The position numbers and the translations under genes are program-made. Below the pieces are notes generated by a model. It was not told where the DNA came from and searched no databases. It worked only from the letters and a program-made list of their open reading frames with translations. Positions 45,496 to 59,338 of a stretch of DNA of 64,000 nucleotides are shown one piece after another (the stretch's first letter is position 1; each line of letters opens with the position of its first letter). The stretch is from Gordionus sp. m RMFG-2023 (taxonomy: Eukaryota; Nematomorpha; Gordioida; Chordodea; Parachordodidae): assembly GCF_954871325.1 (NCBI RefSeq), contig NC_088778.1, positions 26,397,120-26,461,119 on the forward strand, given 5' to 3'.

Positions 45496-47505
45496 CAGAG
45501 TTGTTAAAGTATCTAGATACAAGTATCTTGATATAAAAATGTGGTATCTGTATCTAGATAGATTTTTGATTAAAGTATCTGTATCTGTATCTAGATATGA
45601 GGTATCTGTATCTAGATACTTTTTAAGATACATTTTGATATAATTTAACGCTTTTTTATATTATATATAAAAATAATTGAGTGTAAAATTTATTTTATTT
45701 CATATGAGCATATAAATTAATATTAATATATATATTAAAAAATTATATATATATGTAAAATATTAAAATTTATATATAAAAAAGAATATATAAATATTAA
45801 TTAAATATTATGTCCGAATTATCACTAACAAGCAAATTCTGATATTACAATCCATCTCAAGGGATTTGCCATTTTTAAATGCAATGGAATCGGTATTTTA
45901 TTTTATTTTATTTTATTCTATTATATTAATTTTTAAGATTAATATTGATGACGAAAATGACGACATTCCATGGCCAATTTATAGACCATATTTTAAAATA
46001 ATATCTCAAAATAAAGAAAACAAATCTCTGTTAGTAAAATGTTTGCCATGCCCAAAAAATATGAAAATTTCAGTTAGCATTACCTCAACTTGCAACATTG
46101 TAAAACATTTAAGGGTATAGATACTAAATAAATGTATACAATTTAAATTTTAAGAGAAAACATCAAACACTCTTAATCCAAATAAAAAGGGGAAGGAGAA
46201 AAAATCTATTAAAGAAAATATTGGACTAGGCTCATCGTCCATTGATTTCAAGAGACCTCAGACTTTAATCCATACTATTTTAGATGATTTAATATCTGAT
46301 TTTATTATAGATAGCAGTCAGCCATTTTCAATTTTTGCAAATCCATCATTTATAAAAATGATCAAAACATTAGCTCCATAGAAAAATATAATTTGCAGAC
46401 AGACAGTGGTTGCTAGAATTTCCCAAAGATGGGAGAATGAAAAGAAAGAAATCATTAAAAGTTTAATAGAACCATTGTTAATATGCACAACAGCAGATTG
46501 TTGGAGTGCCTATCGCCGGTAAGCATATTTCCAAGCTCATTATTAAATTAAAAAAATTTAAACAAATGAACCTGAAATTTTGTTTACCACTCTTAAATGC
46601 CTTACAAGGAATTGAAGATAGGTAAATTAATAATAAATTAATCAGTATTTAATAATTCTAGGTTTATTGGGACAATTTTTGAAGATGAAAATATTTTGGA
46701 AACTATGCTTCATCCTTTTTTTAAACTAGATTGGACATGGTTGCAAATGGATGAAAATTTTAATAAAAAAAACAATTAATAAAAAGATTAGTTAAGGAAT
46801 TATCAAAGTCTTCAAATGAGTGCAAATTAACCTATGAAAAAAAACCCAATAATTGAATATCCGATTTTTTTCAGTATCCCACAGCATGAGATATGATTAT
46901 TAATGATTTAAATTCTGATAATCAATAAATTTTAAATAGTTTTTTCAAAAATGAATGCCGAGATTTTAGTATTTTTAAACAATATCCTGATATAAAAATG
47001 TTATTCATTAAATATAACACCACAATCCTTCCAGCGCCCCTGTTGAAAGACTTTTTAGTATAGCTAAAAATGTCTTTACAGATAAACGAGGATGTCTTGA
47101 ACCAAAATTTTGAATAATTTTATTACTGAAATCTAATAATTATTTATAATCATTTAATCATATATTATATTATTTTATTAATGATATATAATAATTATTT
47201 ATATTAATCATGAATTATATTAATATCTAAAAATCATTATTTTAGTTATATTTTGATAAATGTGATATCGAGTCAATAAATTTTTTAGATCATTTCATGA
47301 ATTTTCACAATAGAATCCTAATTTAGGTTTATTCAAACCTTATCTAAGAGTATAATAAAAAATTTATCTGCACCTAGATACATTTTAAATTGTATCTGTA
47401 TCAAGATAACTTTTTAGTAGCTGTATCTGTATTTAGATAAATTTTTAGACTATGTATCAGTATCTGTATCTAGATCCATTTAAAAAGTATCTTTTAACAA
47501 CTCTG
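45496..47505 (+). mobile_element. hAT element, 2.0 kb, perfect TSD
   Basis: Ends CAGAGTTGTTAAAGTATC and (minus strand) CAGAGTTGTTAAAAGATAC. It is flanked by GAAGTCAC on both sides (45488-45495, 47506-47513), a perfect 8-bp duplication. Subterminal zones of 130-150 bp are packed with TGTATCTAGATA words in both orientations. The ends resemble those of family G (CAGAGTTGTTAA), and so does its protein. Confidence 0.93.
45866..47110 (+). pseudogene. hAT transposase, broken (element 45496-47505)
   Basis: An N-terminal region with a BED-type finger (LVKCLPCPKNMKI, then CNIVKHL), then LIHTILDDLISDF, IFANPSFIKMIKTLAP, RQTVVARISQRWENEKKEI and CTTADCWSAYRR (catalytic domain). After a large gap come ETMLHPFFKLDWTWLQMDEN and a C-terminal FKQYPDIKMLFIKYNTT with a worn SAPVERLFSIAKN-like block. 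The frame changes several times and stops occur. The central insertion domain is largely missing, so it was non-autonomous or has since decayed. Confidence 0.82.
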
Positions 47506-47513
47506 GAAGTCAC

Positions 47514-49049
47514 CATAGATATATGACAAATATTTTCTCATAATTTGAGGTCATTCGAACTCCGAATATATGGGGAAATAAAATTATTCTAGTGGGATTG
47601 TTCTGACATCTGTCAGGATCAAGTTCTTGATGATTAGCTTAAATATATCAATTACACTATTTATATTATTGGCTGGTCAATAAATACTGCTGTTCTAAAC
47701 AACCTAATACAAAGTTTTAAAAAAACCGATATCTCAGTTTACCGTATGAAGGGGGGAGGGGCTTTACAAATCATTATATATTACTTGCTCCTAAATTTTT
47801 TGTAAATGAGCCATTCAAAATTTTATGTGGCTATCAAGTCTTAAATAGCATCCCCCATTATTGACGCTTACTTGCATAATCGCAATATCTTCAGATTCAT
47901 GATTTGCGCAAATCTCTCGTATCCGGAAATGAATTATTAATTACGGTATTGTCATAATTTTACACCTCATTCCTCGCTTTGACTGTTTTTTTTTAAATTA
48001 CAAATTCCACTATCTTATCCCGCCTAACATTTTTTTTTGACGAGCAAGCAACAAATAACAAGTAACAGAATTAATATTATGTATTGATAAATGATAAGAT
48101 TTTATAAAGAAAGAAAGAAATTTGTTTAAAGATCATATTAATTTTAATCTTCCTCCTCACCAAAAATCATTTTAAAAAACCGATAATCAAAAAACGAAAA
48201 ACAAAACAGAAAATTTTTAGATTATTGATATATGAAAAAAAAAATGATGATTTTTTAGATTATTTTTTACATAATATTTATTTTTTATTATTAAAATTAT
48301 ATTTTGAAGAAAACAAAACAAAAAAAAACTATAGGGGGGTTCAGTAACCCCGTTTTATTGTTTAAATTTTCCATAAAAAAAAATAAATAAATAAAACTTT
48401 TTTGAAACAAAACCCACCCCCCTTTTTTTCTTTTTTTTTCCCAATCCATTCCGATTTTATTCCCATTCCATTTTCCAATTCCCCCCCCCCCTCTACCATT
48501 TTTTTAAAAAAAAGCGTTAATGAAAGAAGATATTGAATCAATATTATTTAACTTTATTAAAAAAATAATTTAGGAAAAATTTATAAAAACTTTTAATATT
48601 ATTAATTCTTTGATCACGAAAACCGCCATTTATCTTTTCTATATCTTTCTTTTTTTTATTATTTCCATTCTATTATTTTTTGTTTCTTTTTGCCATTTTT
48701 TTGAATAAGTCCTTTTTTAAGTGGCCCAAATTTATTTATTTTTTATTACTTATTATTTTTTTTCTTTTTATATTGCTTTTTTTTAAATAAATTTAATTTT
48801 CTTCCGTTATAAATTTTAAGAAAAATAAATATTTTTTTTTTCTCCAGGGTATAATACCCTCTATGTGACCTAAATATAATATATATTTTTTATTTCTCTT
48901 TTACTAGCCATTTATTTTATTTATTCGTTTATCGATAATTACCAATGATTTACAAACTTGATTTTAAGGATTAAATAACAATTTTTTTTTAAAAAAAATA
49001 TAGATTTTATTGCAATTATTTATTTATTCCGCCTTTCTGTTTGTTACTA
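47514..49049. other. Intergenic, no gene seen
   Basis: Low-complexity A/T with a C-run near 48481-48490. The flanks of the hAT (45230-45487 and 47514-47600) are less AT-rich and could be an older repeat or part of a gene, but I recognise nothing in them. Confidence 0.35.
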
Positions 49050-49235
49050 GATTGGCGAATCGTTCATTAAATGCCGTTAAAAGTGTTTGTACATAGGGTT
49101 TGGGTCAGCTCTAGCCCCATTTTGTGGTTTGAGCGTCGATTAAATGCCATTAATTATGAATTCATACAACGATAAATAAATACAATTAGTCCACGTCTAG
49201 CTCCTATGTACGAACACTTAAAGAATGGCCAATCG
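49050..49235. repeat. Inverted-repeat MITE-like unit
   Basis: Left arm ATTGGCGAATCGTTCATT, then AAAGTGTTTGTACATAGG. The right arm on the other strand is CGATTGGCCATTCTTTAA, then GTGTTCGTACATAGGAGC. The arms are about 45-50 nt with some indels. No target duplication is clear. Confidence 0.6.
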
Positions 49236-52200
49236 AGTAGTATATATACATGATTGGCTTTATGTAATTATAAATTAGTAAACCAGCAAATAAGCTAGAA
49301 AATAAATGAGCATTTTAACTTTCCATGTATTTAAATTCTGGATTTATCGAGGCAACTTAATAAATCCTCCAAAAAAATACAAATATAAATTGAACATGAT
49401 ATATAAATATATTTTTTTTTTGGGGGGGGGGGGCATTATTTTAGGTAATTACAATCTCTATTCAATTATTTATATAAGGGGAAAAGAAAAATAAAATATT
49501 TAAAAAAATATATATTGGAATTTAAAAATTCGGGATTCTATTCAAATTGGAAGATCTAGGAGTTTAAATGAGCCCTAGTTACGGCTACAAAAATTATATA
49601 TTTGTTGCTATTAGCCATTTTATCGGTTAATCGAGGGGGTTAAAATAAGCTCAAGTTATCGCTACAAAGGTAAAATTTGGTATTTCCTCGGTTTATCGAG
49701 AGGCTGAATAAAATAATCCCAAGTTATCGCTGCAAAATTAAAGATTCGTGGGCAAAATAAACCCACGTTTATAAACATTTTTTTAAAAAAAATGATGCGA
49801 TTGACAATTCCCTTATTTCATTGAGGAGCAAAAAATAAGCTAAGTACTCTTCCTCGGTTCTTCGTGGGGCTAAAATAAGTCAATTATTCGTAGTAAAATT
49901 CTAAATATTTTATAACTTTATTTATATTTATTAACAAAATAATATATTAACATAATATAATATAAATTTTATATAACTCATTGAACCTTTTTTCTTTTTT
50001 TTTTTTAAAAAAAATAAAAAACCAATTTATTTTATTCTTTCTCAATATATTTTATTTATTGATTTCGGTGTGTGCTTATGTTTGCATGATGTTTATAAAA
50101 TTAATTCTTTTTAACATCGAAAAACCTGCATTAGTTTAATCTCTGGATCTAAATTCATTGCTTTTATTTAGGCGTATTATGTCCTTTCAGGGAACCTTTT
50201 TCTACCAATAATCCTTATTTTATTTTAAAAAAACACAAGTACAACGCATTCTGGAATTTTTCCTCCCCCAAATTCTCAGGATTTTAAGTGATTTGTGATT
50301 TTGAAAAGAAATTAAATATATAAATTTTACCAATCAATATATTTTATTTTTTGAAATTTTTTTTTTTTTAGATTTTTATTTGTAAATAATGTTTTTATAA
50401 ATTTATAATCATTCCTAGTGGATTTATCTATTTTTTTAAATATTACTTTTGCATTAGCGAAATGAGGCCAGCGACCCCCACTTATATTATATAACAAATT
50501 GTTATTTATTTTCTAAAAAAACACAAAAATATACAAAAAAAAATAAATAAAATAACCGAAAAATAAGATAACATCGAAAAATATCGAATTTTTTTGCTTC
50601 CTCCACCCCCCCCCCCTCCCTTCCCCATTAATTTGTTTAAAAACAGGGAATGGTTTTAATAAATATGAATATTATCTTATTATTTTCTTCCCTTCTTCCT
50701 CTTCTCAAAATCAGTCTTTAAAAAGACCTAAATATTTTGATTGATGAATTGAAATGTTGAATCACATATTTTTTTAGAGAAAGAAAAAAAATAAATAAAT
50801 TAGCGGTTTAAAAAGGAAAAGAATTTTTTTTAAAAAATATTTTTATGGTAAAATGAGATGAAAAATTCCTGTTTGCAATTTTTTGATTGGTTGAAAAAAA
50901 AATATTCTATTATATAATTACGTAAAATTCAATGCAAGCAAACTTAAGTTTTTTCTTATTTATGATAGATAGATTTATGAATCTATCAACGAAATCTCGA
51001 GGCTTGCATAATATTATTTTAGCTAAAATCTTAAATTCTTCTTTTCCTGATGAAGTAAAGAGCAAACAATTTTTTGATTGGTTGACTTTATTTTAACCTT
51101 GATTATACTGTTTTTTTTAAATTTATTAGATAATTACAATAAAGGGGTCAGCTATATTTTTTTTTACTTTATTATATTTATAACTTTTTTAGAAAAATCA
51201 AAATGGATTCTTAATCTAAAATCCGTTTTTTCCCCCAAAGTAGGTATGTTAATTACCTACTTTCTGTAACGCTGCGGGAATAGCTACTATATATTTTTTT
51301 TTATGAATACCAGCTGATTCAAACAAAAGATGGAATGTGTTCAAAATTTCGAAACTACTTTTTTTAAAAAATGTCCTATAAAATGTAAGCCGAAAAAGTT
51401 AGCTAGGACAGCCTCTGAGGCATTTTTCTATAAGCAAAACGACCCCAATTTATAACGATTTAGAACCTATCCCGTTTACGAAAGGTACATCGGCATTGGA
51501 AGCATGGTAAAAAAAGTGAATGAGGGTTATTTTATAAAAAATTAATTTTTATATTATATATTTTGAATTTTTTTTTAGGTGGTCATAGTATAGAGATGTT
51601 CACTTTTAGAGGTTTAACCGCTATATATTATTTTTTGATAAAATAAAAACTTTTAAATATAAATAATATTCTTTCGGTTTTTTTTTAAAAAAAAAAAATT
51701 TTTATCCCCAAATTATAAAAAATAATTAAAAAATAATCCACAATTTACTCCAGTCAATCATTCACCAAAATTCCAATCCAAATATCCCCTTCATTATCTT
51801 GTCCAAATAATCTAAAAATACTAAATCTATAAAGAAAAGACCAATAAACGTTGGCATAAAAAATATATTATATCCATTTTTTTTTTATTTTGTTAATTTT
51901 ATATATATAAAAAAATATTTTAAATTTTAAAAAAATAAATTTCTATATTTAAAAAAAAAATACTAAAAATACTAAAAATAAATTTAAAAAAATTACTACC
52001 AAGGTAATTAGCATTTATTTTGATTATAATTATACCTGTACATTTTACAAAGTTATAAATTACAAGTTTTTTTTTAAATTTCTTTAAAAATAGTTTATCG
52101 AAATTATTGATCAAATAAGAATCTTATTTTTTCTTGTTCTTACCTTTACATTTTGAAAAAAAGAATAAATTGTATATCTTAATATAAATAAATGAGAAAA

Positions 52201-52982
52201 GTTATATGTTTGAAATATATATATTTTTTTTCTACTTCTAATTATTTACTTTAACTTTTAACATTTAAAAAAAAAAAATTAAATATCAAAAATCATGGAA
52301 TGATCTGTGCACCCACCCATCTCAACTTCTTTTAATATTTTTTCCTTTTAAAATTTCAATCGAAGTCATTTTTAAAAAAAAATTATTTTTATATAAATAT
52401 AATATCAAAAAAAATAAAATAAAAAAATATAAAAATTTAAAAATATCGTATTTCTACATTTTTTTGGGGGGTGGTGGAAACTTATCATAAAAAACGGAGA
52501 AAAACTCAGGGAACAAGAATATAATCAAAAAATATTCAAAAAAATAATCAATGATGCACACAAAATTATAAAAAGGGATCTTATAAAATCCCCGAAAACA
52601 ACTCAGTGACAGTTTATCTTTGCTCATCATTTTTATTCGCCCATATATTTTACCCAAAATATTTGATCATTTATCCCATCGTCAGCGCATTTAAATTCGA
52701 TATTATAGGGAATTATAACATGATTTAGATTAAAAAAATACATAGCATTCGATTCACGACTCTGTGGGAGTGGGTGACAATCAATATAATCAAATAGATC
52801 ATACCTTCGGGGAATAATAAACTTTCTTTGCTAAAATTATTAGCCCATATATGTTTAACATTTCTGTATGGCTGGAAGCATGAGAGGTATAAAATAAAGA
52901 TTTTATCTAAATTATATTATAAATTTAGAAAAATATTAATAATTAATAGAAAATTTTCACAAAATTCACTAGGTAGAAAAGA
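49236..52982. other. Intergenic, no gene seen
   Basis: Low-complexity sequence with a run of 10 G at about 49424, C-runs near 50606, a truncated M1 core (ACGAAATCTCGAGGCTTGCA) near 50990-51030 and the foldback end word near 51459. No exon recognised. Confidence 0.35.
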
Positions 52983-53183
<201 letters not shown>

Positions 53184-53217
53184 ACAGACAGACAGATAGA
53201 CAGAAAAATAAGGTGGT

Positions 53218-53487
53218 AGTGTTGTTAAACGGCTCGATTTTAGCCGATTTTTAGAAACGGCCAACTTTAGCCAGTAAAATATTACCGAAGCCTCGAGATT
53301 TTGCTAATAGATCTTCTATACCTTTGTGACATCTATGAAAAAAAAATATCTTAAGGCTTGCATAATATTTTCTAGGTAAATATAAGTTAGTAGTTTATAA
53401 GGTATATTATAGAGTTTTTTTTGGAAGATTTTTCGCTTAAAATTTTGAGCAATTTTTTTTTAAAAAAGACACATTTTTAACGACACG
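53218..53487. mobile_element. GTGTTG-family MITE (M1)
   Basis: Begins AGTGTTGTTAAACGGCTCG and ends TTTTTAACGACACGTTG. Core AGCCTCGAGATTTTGC and AAGGCTTGCATAATATTT. It starts about 35 bp after the microsatellite. Confidence 0.75.
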
Positions 53488-54087
53488 TTGTGTTAAAAAT
53501 GGAAGGTTTTTTTTATGCTTAAAAAGTCACAAAGGATTTACTTTAATAAAACATTTTTTGCAAAAAAATAGAGTTGGAATTTTAAGGGTAAAATTTGACA
53601 TAAAATCTTACTTGAGAGCATTCTCAAGAATATCTTCATTTAAGATAAAAAAATCTTGAAAAGCATTTCAAACTTCTGATACATAATAATTTCGCCTGAA
53701 AATAACAATTCGTAAATATAAATTAGATTTTATTAGAAAATGACCAGTTTTATCTGGAATGTGAAAAATAAGAAAAAATGGGGAAATGCGAACACAACCA
53801 AAAATATCGATAATTATAAGATATCCAAAGTAAGAACTCTAGGAAAGGAATTATAAGTAGAAGTGGGAGGGTTATGCTGGGGGAGGGGTTTCTATATGAA
53901 AACAATCCATTTTTATAGATTTAAAATTTCCTAAGAAATATTTGTCCATAGAGATCGCTTCATATATATAACTTAAATGTATTTATATAAGGAAGACAGG
54001 GGGTTAAGTTAGGATGATAATAAAATGTTGAACGCTCTATAAAATTAAGGTTGTAATTATTTTTCATATAAAACCTATAAATCAGAG
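53488..54087. other. Intergenic, no gene seen
   Basis: AT-rich with a GGGGGAGGGG run near 53880. Nothing recognised. Confidence 0.35.
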
Positions 54088-54430
54088 TCACCCCTCATTC
54101 ACAGTTAGCGCAGAGATCGGGCTAACTTTAAATGAGGGGTCGTACAGGAGATAGAATTTTTATACCCAATTCGGGTTTCCAATTTTTAAACCAGGCCCTG
54201 ATTTTTAAAACTATGTTCGTTATATGGGCCGGCTCCAACTAAATCTATATATTATACAATGATGCAATACAGTTAATTGGGTATTGTTTAAATTTATTAT
54301 TTTATAAAATGGCCCGGATTTTGTGTAAAAATATTTTACCGGATTTATAGAATATCAATTTCATGGCCCACTTCGGGTCGGTTCGAATATACGGATATGG
54401 CCGGGTTATGGATCGAATTTGCATGTCTTT
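54088..54430. repeat. Short hairpin and CGGGCC-type repeat
   Basis: A hairpin at about 54088-54143 pairs CACCCCTCATT with AATGAGGGGT and GTTAGC with GGCTAAC. It is followed by a stretch with GGCCGGCTCC, ATGGCCCGG, TTCGGGTCGG and GGCCGGGTT words, of the same compositional class as the repeats at 12690 and 29949. Exact ends unknown. Confidence 0.4.
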
Positions 54431-55040
54431 GTTACCAATATATATATTTTTTTTAAGGTTTTAAATCAGTTATATCAAAGAATAAATTAATGTAAAATAT
54501 ATTTAATTTTTATTTTTCCTGAGAAAAATTTTCGGGGTAAAGTAAGCCATGCAACATAAGAAAGGGGGAGAGTCATGAGGTTTAGATTAGTTGAAGTCCT
54601 GTTAAATCGTTATTAAATTTAATATTTCCTTTTATTGAAAAAAATATATAGCTTATTTCATTATAATTCTTATATAACTGTAATCTTTATTTTGAAGAAA
54701 AATCTTTAAATTGTGACTAATTTTTAATTTCATCTTGAAAGATGTTTTTATGCATTAAAAATTGCTAAAGTTAATTTTTGGCAGTTTTAATTTAAATTTA
54801 ATCAAAAATCTTTGTTCTTCAAACGGGAAAAAGATTTTTGCTCAAAGATTTTTTTTGAAGAATTTTTCTAAAATCAATTGAATCATTGTTAATTATACTA
54901 AAGGATAAAATAGAAATATCCTTATAAAACCTTATTTTTTTGAAGTATCTTTTAGGGTATAACTTTTAAAACTTCAATTTTCTAAATAGCTTATGAAAAA
55001 TTATAGTTTATTTTAGGAATAAAAGTCTAAAGTTATGTTC

Positions 55041-55234
55041 TGGTTCGACTTATTTTTGATACTTTAGGCTTTCGCATTTTTTTTTAGTTTCTCTCGTTTT
55101 TTTGTTTCTTTCTTCTTAGTTTTTTTTACTATTTTTTGTTTTTTTCCCCGTTTTTCTCTCTCTTACTTTATAGACAATTTAGCCTGAGCTTTAAAGTCCG
55201 CTAAACAGCTTCTGTATAGTAATAAGTCGAACGT
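55041..55234. repeat. Inverted-repeat unit with GTTCGACTTATT ends
   Basis: GGTTCGACTTATTTTTGATA at the left and AGTAATAAGTCGAACG at the right are inverted repeats. A related sequence with AAATAAGTAGAACC and a GGCTGTTTAG/CTAAACAGCC hairpin lies at about 62199-62370. No target duplication seen. Confidence 0.45.
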
Positions 55235-57184
55235 GGGCCCACCCTAAGATTTGGCGCGAACCCGATGTCATCACATTCCCGGTCTTACTATTTACAAACG
55301 AATGGAATATAATTATATGGGTATGCCTCAATGAGTTGAAATTGTATTCCTATTATTCATATGGATTAATATTTTGTTTCTGGGTAGAAGTTCTCCTTAA
55401 CAAATTATTACTAGAAATTTTTGGTTGAAAGGTAATCATTGTTAAAAAAATTGTTATTATATTCAGGATCAGAGCCATAAAGAGAATAACTGCTCCCCCC
55501 CCCCACTCCCACATTCCATATGCATTTAATAAGATACTTATACAACCATTTAGCTAGCAACATTACCCGGAAGAGCATCTAGCCAATTTTCTTAAACAGG
55601 GGATTGACCAATATTTAACTAATGGAAGGAGGGGGGGAGGCTATTAGGAAAACTCCTGACCTCCCCCCTTTCATAAATTATTGACAGACCTTTGATAAAG
55701 TTACTTAATAAAAAAAAAATTCTTCATTTTTTGCTTCATTTTTTTCCTAAAATTATATTTAATAATCCGTCTTTGATAAACAACATTTTCTCTTTTTTCG
55801 CGATAAATATTTTATTTTTGAATTTTTGAGGCTTGTATAACTAGCTGTAGGTTTTTAAAAATAAATATATATATATATAATCACGATTTTATTTACTGGA
55901 ATTTCCTACTGATGCCGCTTATATACTTTTAAGACAAATTATCGATTGATAAATCAGAGAAAAAAAATGTTATTCTATTTTGAGCTGGCCTAAATATTTC
56001 TGAATATTAAAAAAAAATTTTTATCAACTACCATAGCCATCTAATACTGATTATCATAATTAGACGCAATGGCTTCACAAACTACTATTATTATTTAGAC
56101 CGAATAATTAATTACTAATAAAATTGATCCAATTTCTAAAGGCTTGGGTTTAAATTTGGAATTTAAAACTGAGATACATATATATTTTTTTTAATTTTTT
56201 TTTCAAGAAACAAGATCCCAAAATTTATTAATTGTTTGCGGAGTGTTCAAAAACTCGATTATATACGTGTAAAAATGTGAAAATATTTTGAAATTTTTTT
56301 ATATGTCTATAATTTAAATAAATTCAGACCGGGCAGGACTGACCAATAATTTTTAATACGGGTCAGGCTTTTCGCGACAAATGGAAAAATGTTTGTTAGG
56401 GTAGGGCAGGATAATTTTTCCAGAAAAAGCCACGGGAAGGGTTGGGCTTGAAGAATTAGGCTCAATGCAGATCACTATTGTATATAAAATATTTAGGGGG
56501 AGGAGGGAGTGTAGGGAGATAATTTTTATTAGCTTAAGTCCAAAATTAAATTTAGATTTATGAAGTCTCAATACAATGCCTTACCTCCCCCCCCCCCTCC
56601 ATTGAGCTCATGGCGATGAGGTCGCCATGAGGATCACCCTATGACAAACCCCTTGCCCCCCCATACCCCGCATGACAAAAGGTTATGTTAAAGATTGACA
56701 TATTTTAAACAGCTGTGTTCCTTCGAAAAGAACGGTTAATTCAATTTGCAGTATCGCCTTTATGTTTCACTACTGATACTAAATGATGTGTAAATATTGT
56801 TATAAAAAAATTTTAAATTATGCCAATGACATTTTATATTTGGTTATCTTGTCAATTGATCAAGATTTTTTTTAATACTAGAGTTTAAGTTATAAAAGTA
56901 AAAATCGCGAATTCCTTTGTCCCTCGAGCCCCGCCCGAAATATTTTGAAAGTTTAAAATCTCAAGTGTCAACTTGCAAGACTTAATGCTTATGTTGTTAT
57001 TAAACATAAACCTAGTTATTTATGTTTTGGCGCGATTAAATCAAGCGAGCACTAGAATCTGGCATGTGAGGTCATTCTTTTAAAATTATTTTTTTTGCAT
57101 AAGCATCTGTTTGATTAACAGATTCCGTTTCGATAGAAAAAACTTACTGCGCATTAGGTTAGGTTTCTAACTTCTGAGATACAC
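55235..57184. other. Intergenic, no gene seen
   Basis: Poly-C/G tracts at 55495-55504, 55630 and 56585-56598. A perfect short palindrome CATGGCGATGAGGTCGCCATG lies near 56611-56631. A GGGCAGG/GGGTTGGGC repeat at about 56310-56475 ends CTCAATGCAGATCACTA and is related to 12690-12860. No second exon for the candidate at 57185-57234 was found. Confidence 0.4.
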
Positions 57185-57234
57185 CTGTCATTTAAGAGAA
57201 TGGCCATTATATCGGACGGGATATCATCAGCCAT
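57185..57234 (-). CDS. Candidate first coding exon, unknown gene
   Basis: ATG in a good context (AAATAAATGG), 16 codons reading MADDIPSDIMAILLND plus two bases, then a clean donor CAG|GTGTAT. The composition (Ala, Asp, Pro, Ile) stands out from the AT-rich surroundings. Phase 2 donor. I could not find the following exon in the 2 kb downstream on the minus strand. Introns here can exceed 9 kb, so this does not rule it out. No family recognised. Confidence 0.25.
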
Positions 57235-59104
57235 TTATTTATCTAAAAATTAAAAGGTTATTATATTTAATCATAAAATTTGGGACTATATAAATAATTA
57301 TTTTGAATTGATAAAATTTATATTAATATAAAATAAAATGTTATTTTAAACTACTGCTATTTATATACAAAAAAAAATTAACTGGGGAGAGTATATTTAT
57401 ATTGTAAGAATACTAGAAGATATAAAAATAAATGATAGCAAATAGAGCTTCGATATTTTTAGATTTTATCCTTTTTACAAGTTCAGTTAAATAAAACATT
57501 ATTTCCTGGTTTATATCCACCTTATAATCGCCAAAAATTATTATGAAAGTATTCTACTACCTTTTTTTGAATAATTTGGTAAAAGATATATAAATTGAAA
57601 ACGACAATAGGTATAGGTATATTCTATTTCTATTTTATTTTATAACGCTTTTAAACGTAAATTTTAAGAAAACAGATTTGATTCATACCCAGGGTCAAAT
57701 GATTTTATTTGATTTCAATTTTTAAACAATTATTGGTTCAATTTTTTTTTTCTTATATAAAATTAAAAAATTTAATATAGCAGAGTTTAACGTGTTTTTC
57801 AAAGGGCAAACAAAGCTCAGAGACACCCCAAGCTTGCCACATTCATTACAACTTAAATAAGGGTATTTAAAGGATAGCAAATTTAAATATATTAATAAAT
57901 TGAGATTTTACCAACAATACGAAAGTATTCTAAAATATTTTTTTTAAAAAGCTATATTTTTTGCCTTAAATAAATTTATAAATTTTTTTTTTCATGCAGC
58001 AAATGCATGATTTTAAATAAAATATTAGGCAAAAATTCCAAAAACCATTAGGTATTTTAGGAATGACTTACTGGGGTCTTGTATTATTTCCAGTCTCATA
58101 CCAACCCCCCTCCGGTACCTTCCCGGTCTCATACTATCCCAGTCTTCTCTGTCCTCTGTGACAAAGATGTGAGAAAGTGGACATAAAATGGAAAAGGAAG
58201 AACCTGTTTTTAAAGAAATCAGGAATAAATATAAAATTAAGATTTTTGGAGGACTTGTTATTTCTTAATTTTGTCCTTTTTTTGACCGGGAAAACAATCA
58301 GAAGTGGCTGAAAGTTTAAAAGGTATTTTAAAGCGATATACTATTATTATTAAACGATTAAACCTTGTTTTTGTTTATTACCTTTGGGCTTATGGGCTTA
58401 GTGGGAAATTTAAACAAAATTATTTGCTTATAATTTATATAATTTTAGTTTATACTTTTTTTTCTGCAAAAACATATATACCAAAAACCTGCATTTTTTA
58501 AAAAATATACACCTACCGGGCCATATATTTTAGACCCGAATATTTAAAATCGTCCTTTATACTCTCTATATAAAAATTTAAAATGAATATCTTATTTATT
58601 TCGTAATTTTAAAAATTTACGTTTATTATAGTAACCTTCGAAGTTTTCCTTCACTCTCCCATACCGGTCCTAACCGCCTCAGCGATTTTTTTAAAATAAA
58701 TATTTGTCCAGAGACAATATATTATTTTAAAGGTGTAAGAAAATTTTGAAAAGCAAAAATTCGCTTGTCTTTATTATTTTTATTTTTATATATATTTTTT
58801 TTTAAATTAAAATTTAAATTAAATAATAAAAATGGTAGAAGGTTAGATTTATTTCTTTAGTTCCCAATTTCAAAGAAATATTTTTTAAAAAAAACTGTAT
58901 GTTGATATTTGCTATTATTCAAATAAGAACAGTTTAGCATATAAAGGAAACGAGAAAGTCAATTGGGACACTAAATTTTCATCTAATTTTTATTTTACAC
59001 GCAAAAAATTTTTTGGGGTTTATTTGCCTCGTTTTGCCAAGTTTTTTTTTAAATTTTAAAAACCCTCCTTTACCCTTGAATCATTGGAGAAATAGGTGTC
59101 CAAT
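57235..59104. other. Intergenic, no gene seen
   Basis: AT-rich. A GC-richer patch near 58080-58170 contains CCGGTACCTTCCCGGTCTCA and a similar CCATACCGGTCCTAACCG patch lies near 58657. Neither gives a frame I would call. Confidence 0.35.
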
Positions 59105-59299
59105 TAGAGGTCTGCAATTGGCGGGAAGCCCACCCACTTGTTGTTTTAAAAAAAATTTATACCTGCCCGCTGACTCGTTTTTTTGAAGTTTACCCGTTCG
59201 CCACAGCAATATTTAAAATAATTGAGAAAGCCCATCCACACCTGCGCAAATGGACGGGCTTCAGCGGGTGGGCTAAAACCCGCCCAATGCAGACATCTA
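59105..59299. mobile_element. hAT-type MITE, 195 bp
   Basis: Ends TAGAGGTCTGCAATTGGCGG and (minus strand) TAGATGTCTGCATTGGGCGG. Flanks TGTCCAAT (59097-59104) and TATCCAAT (59300-59307) are an 8-bp duplication with one mismatch. The interior inverted words AGCCCACCCAC and CAGCGGGTGGGCT extend the terminal repeats. Confidence 0.82.
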
Positions 59300-59338
59300 T
59301 ATCCAATAATACGAATTCTTTTCAGTAGAGCTAGACTC

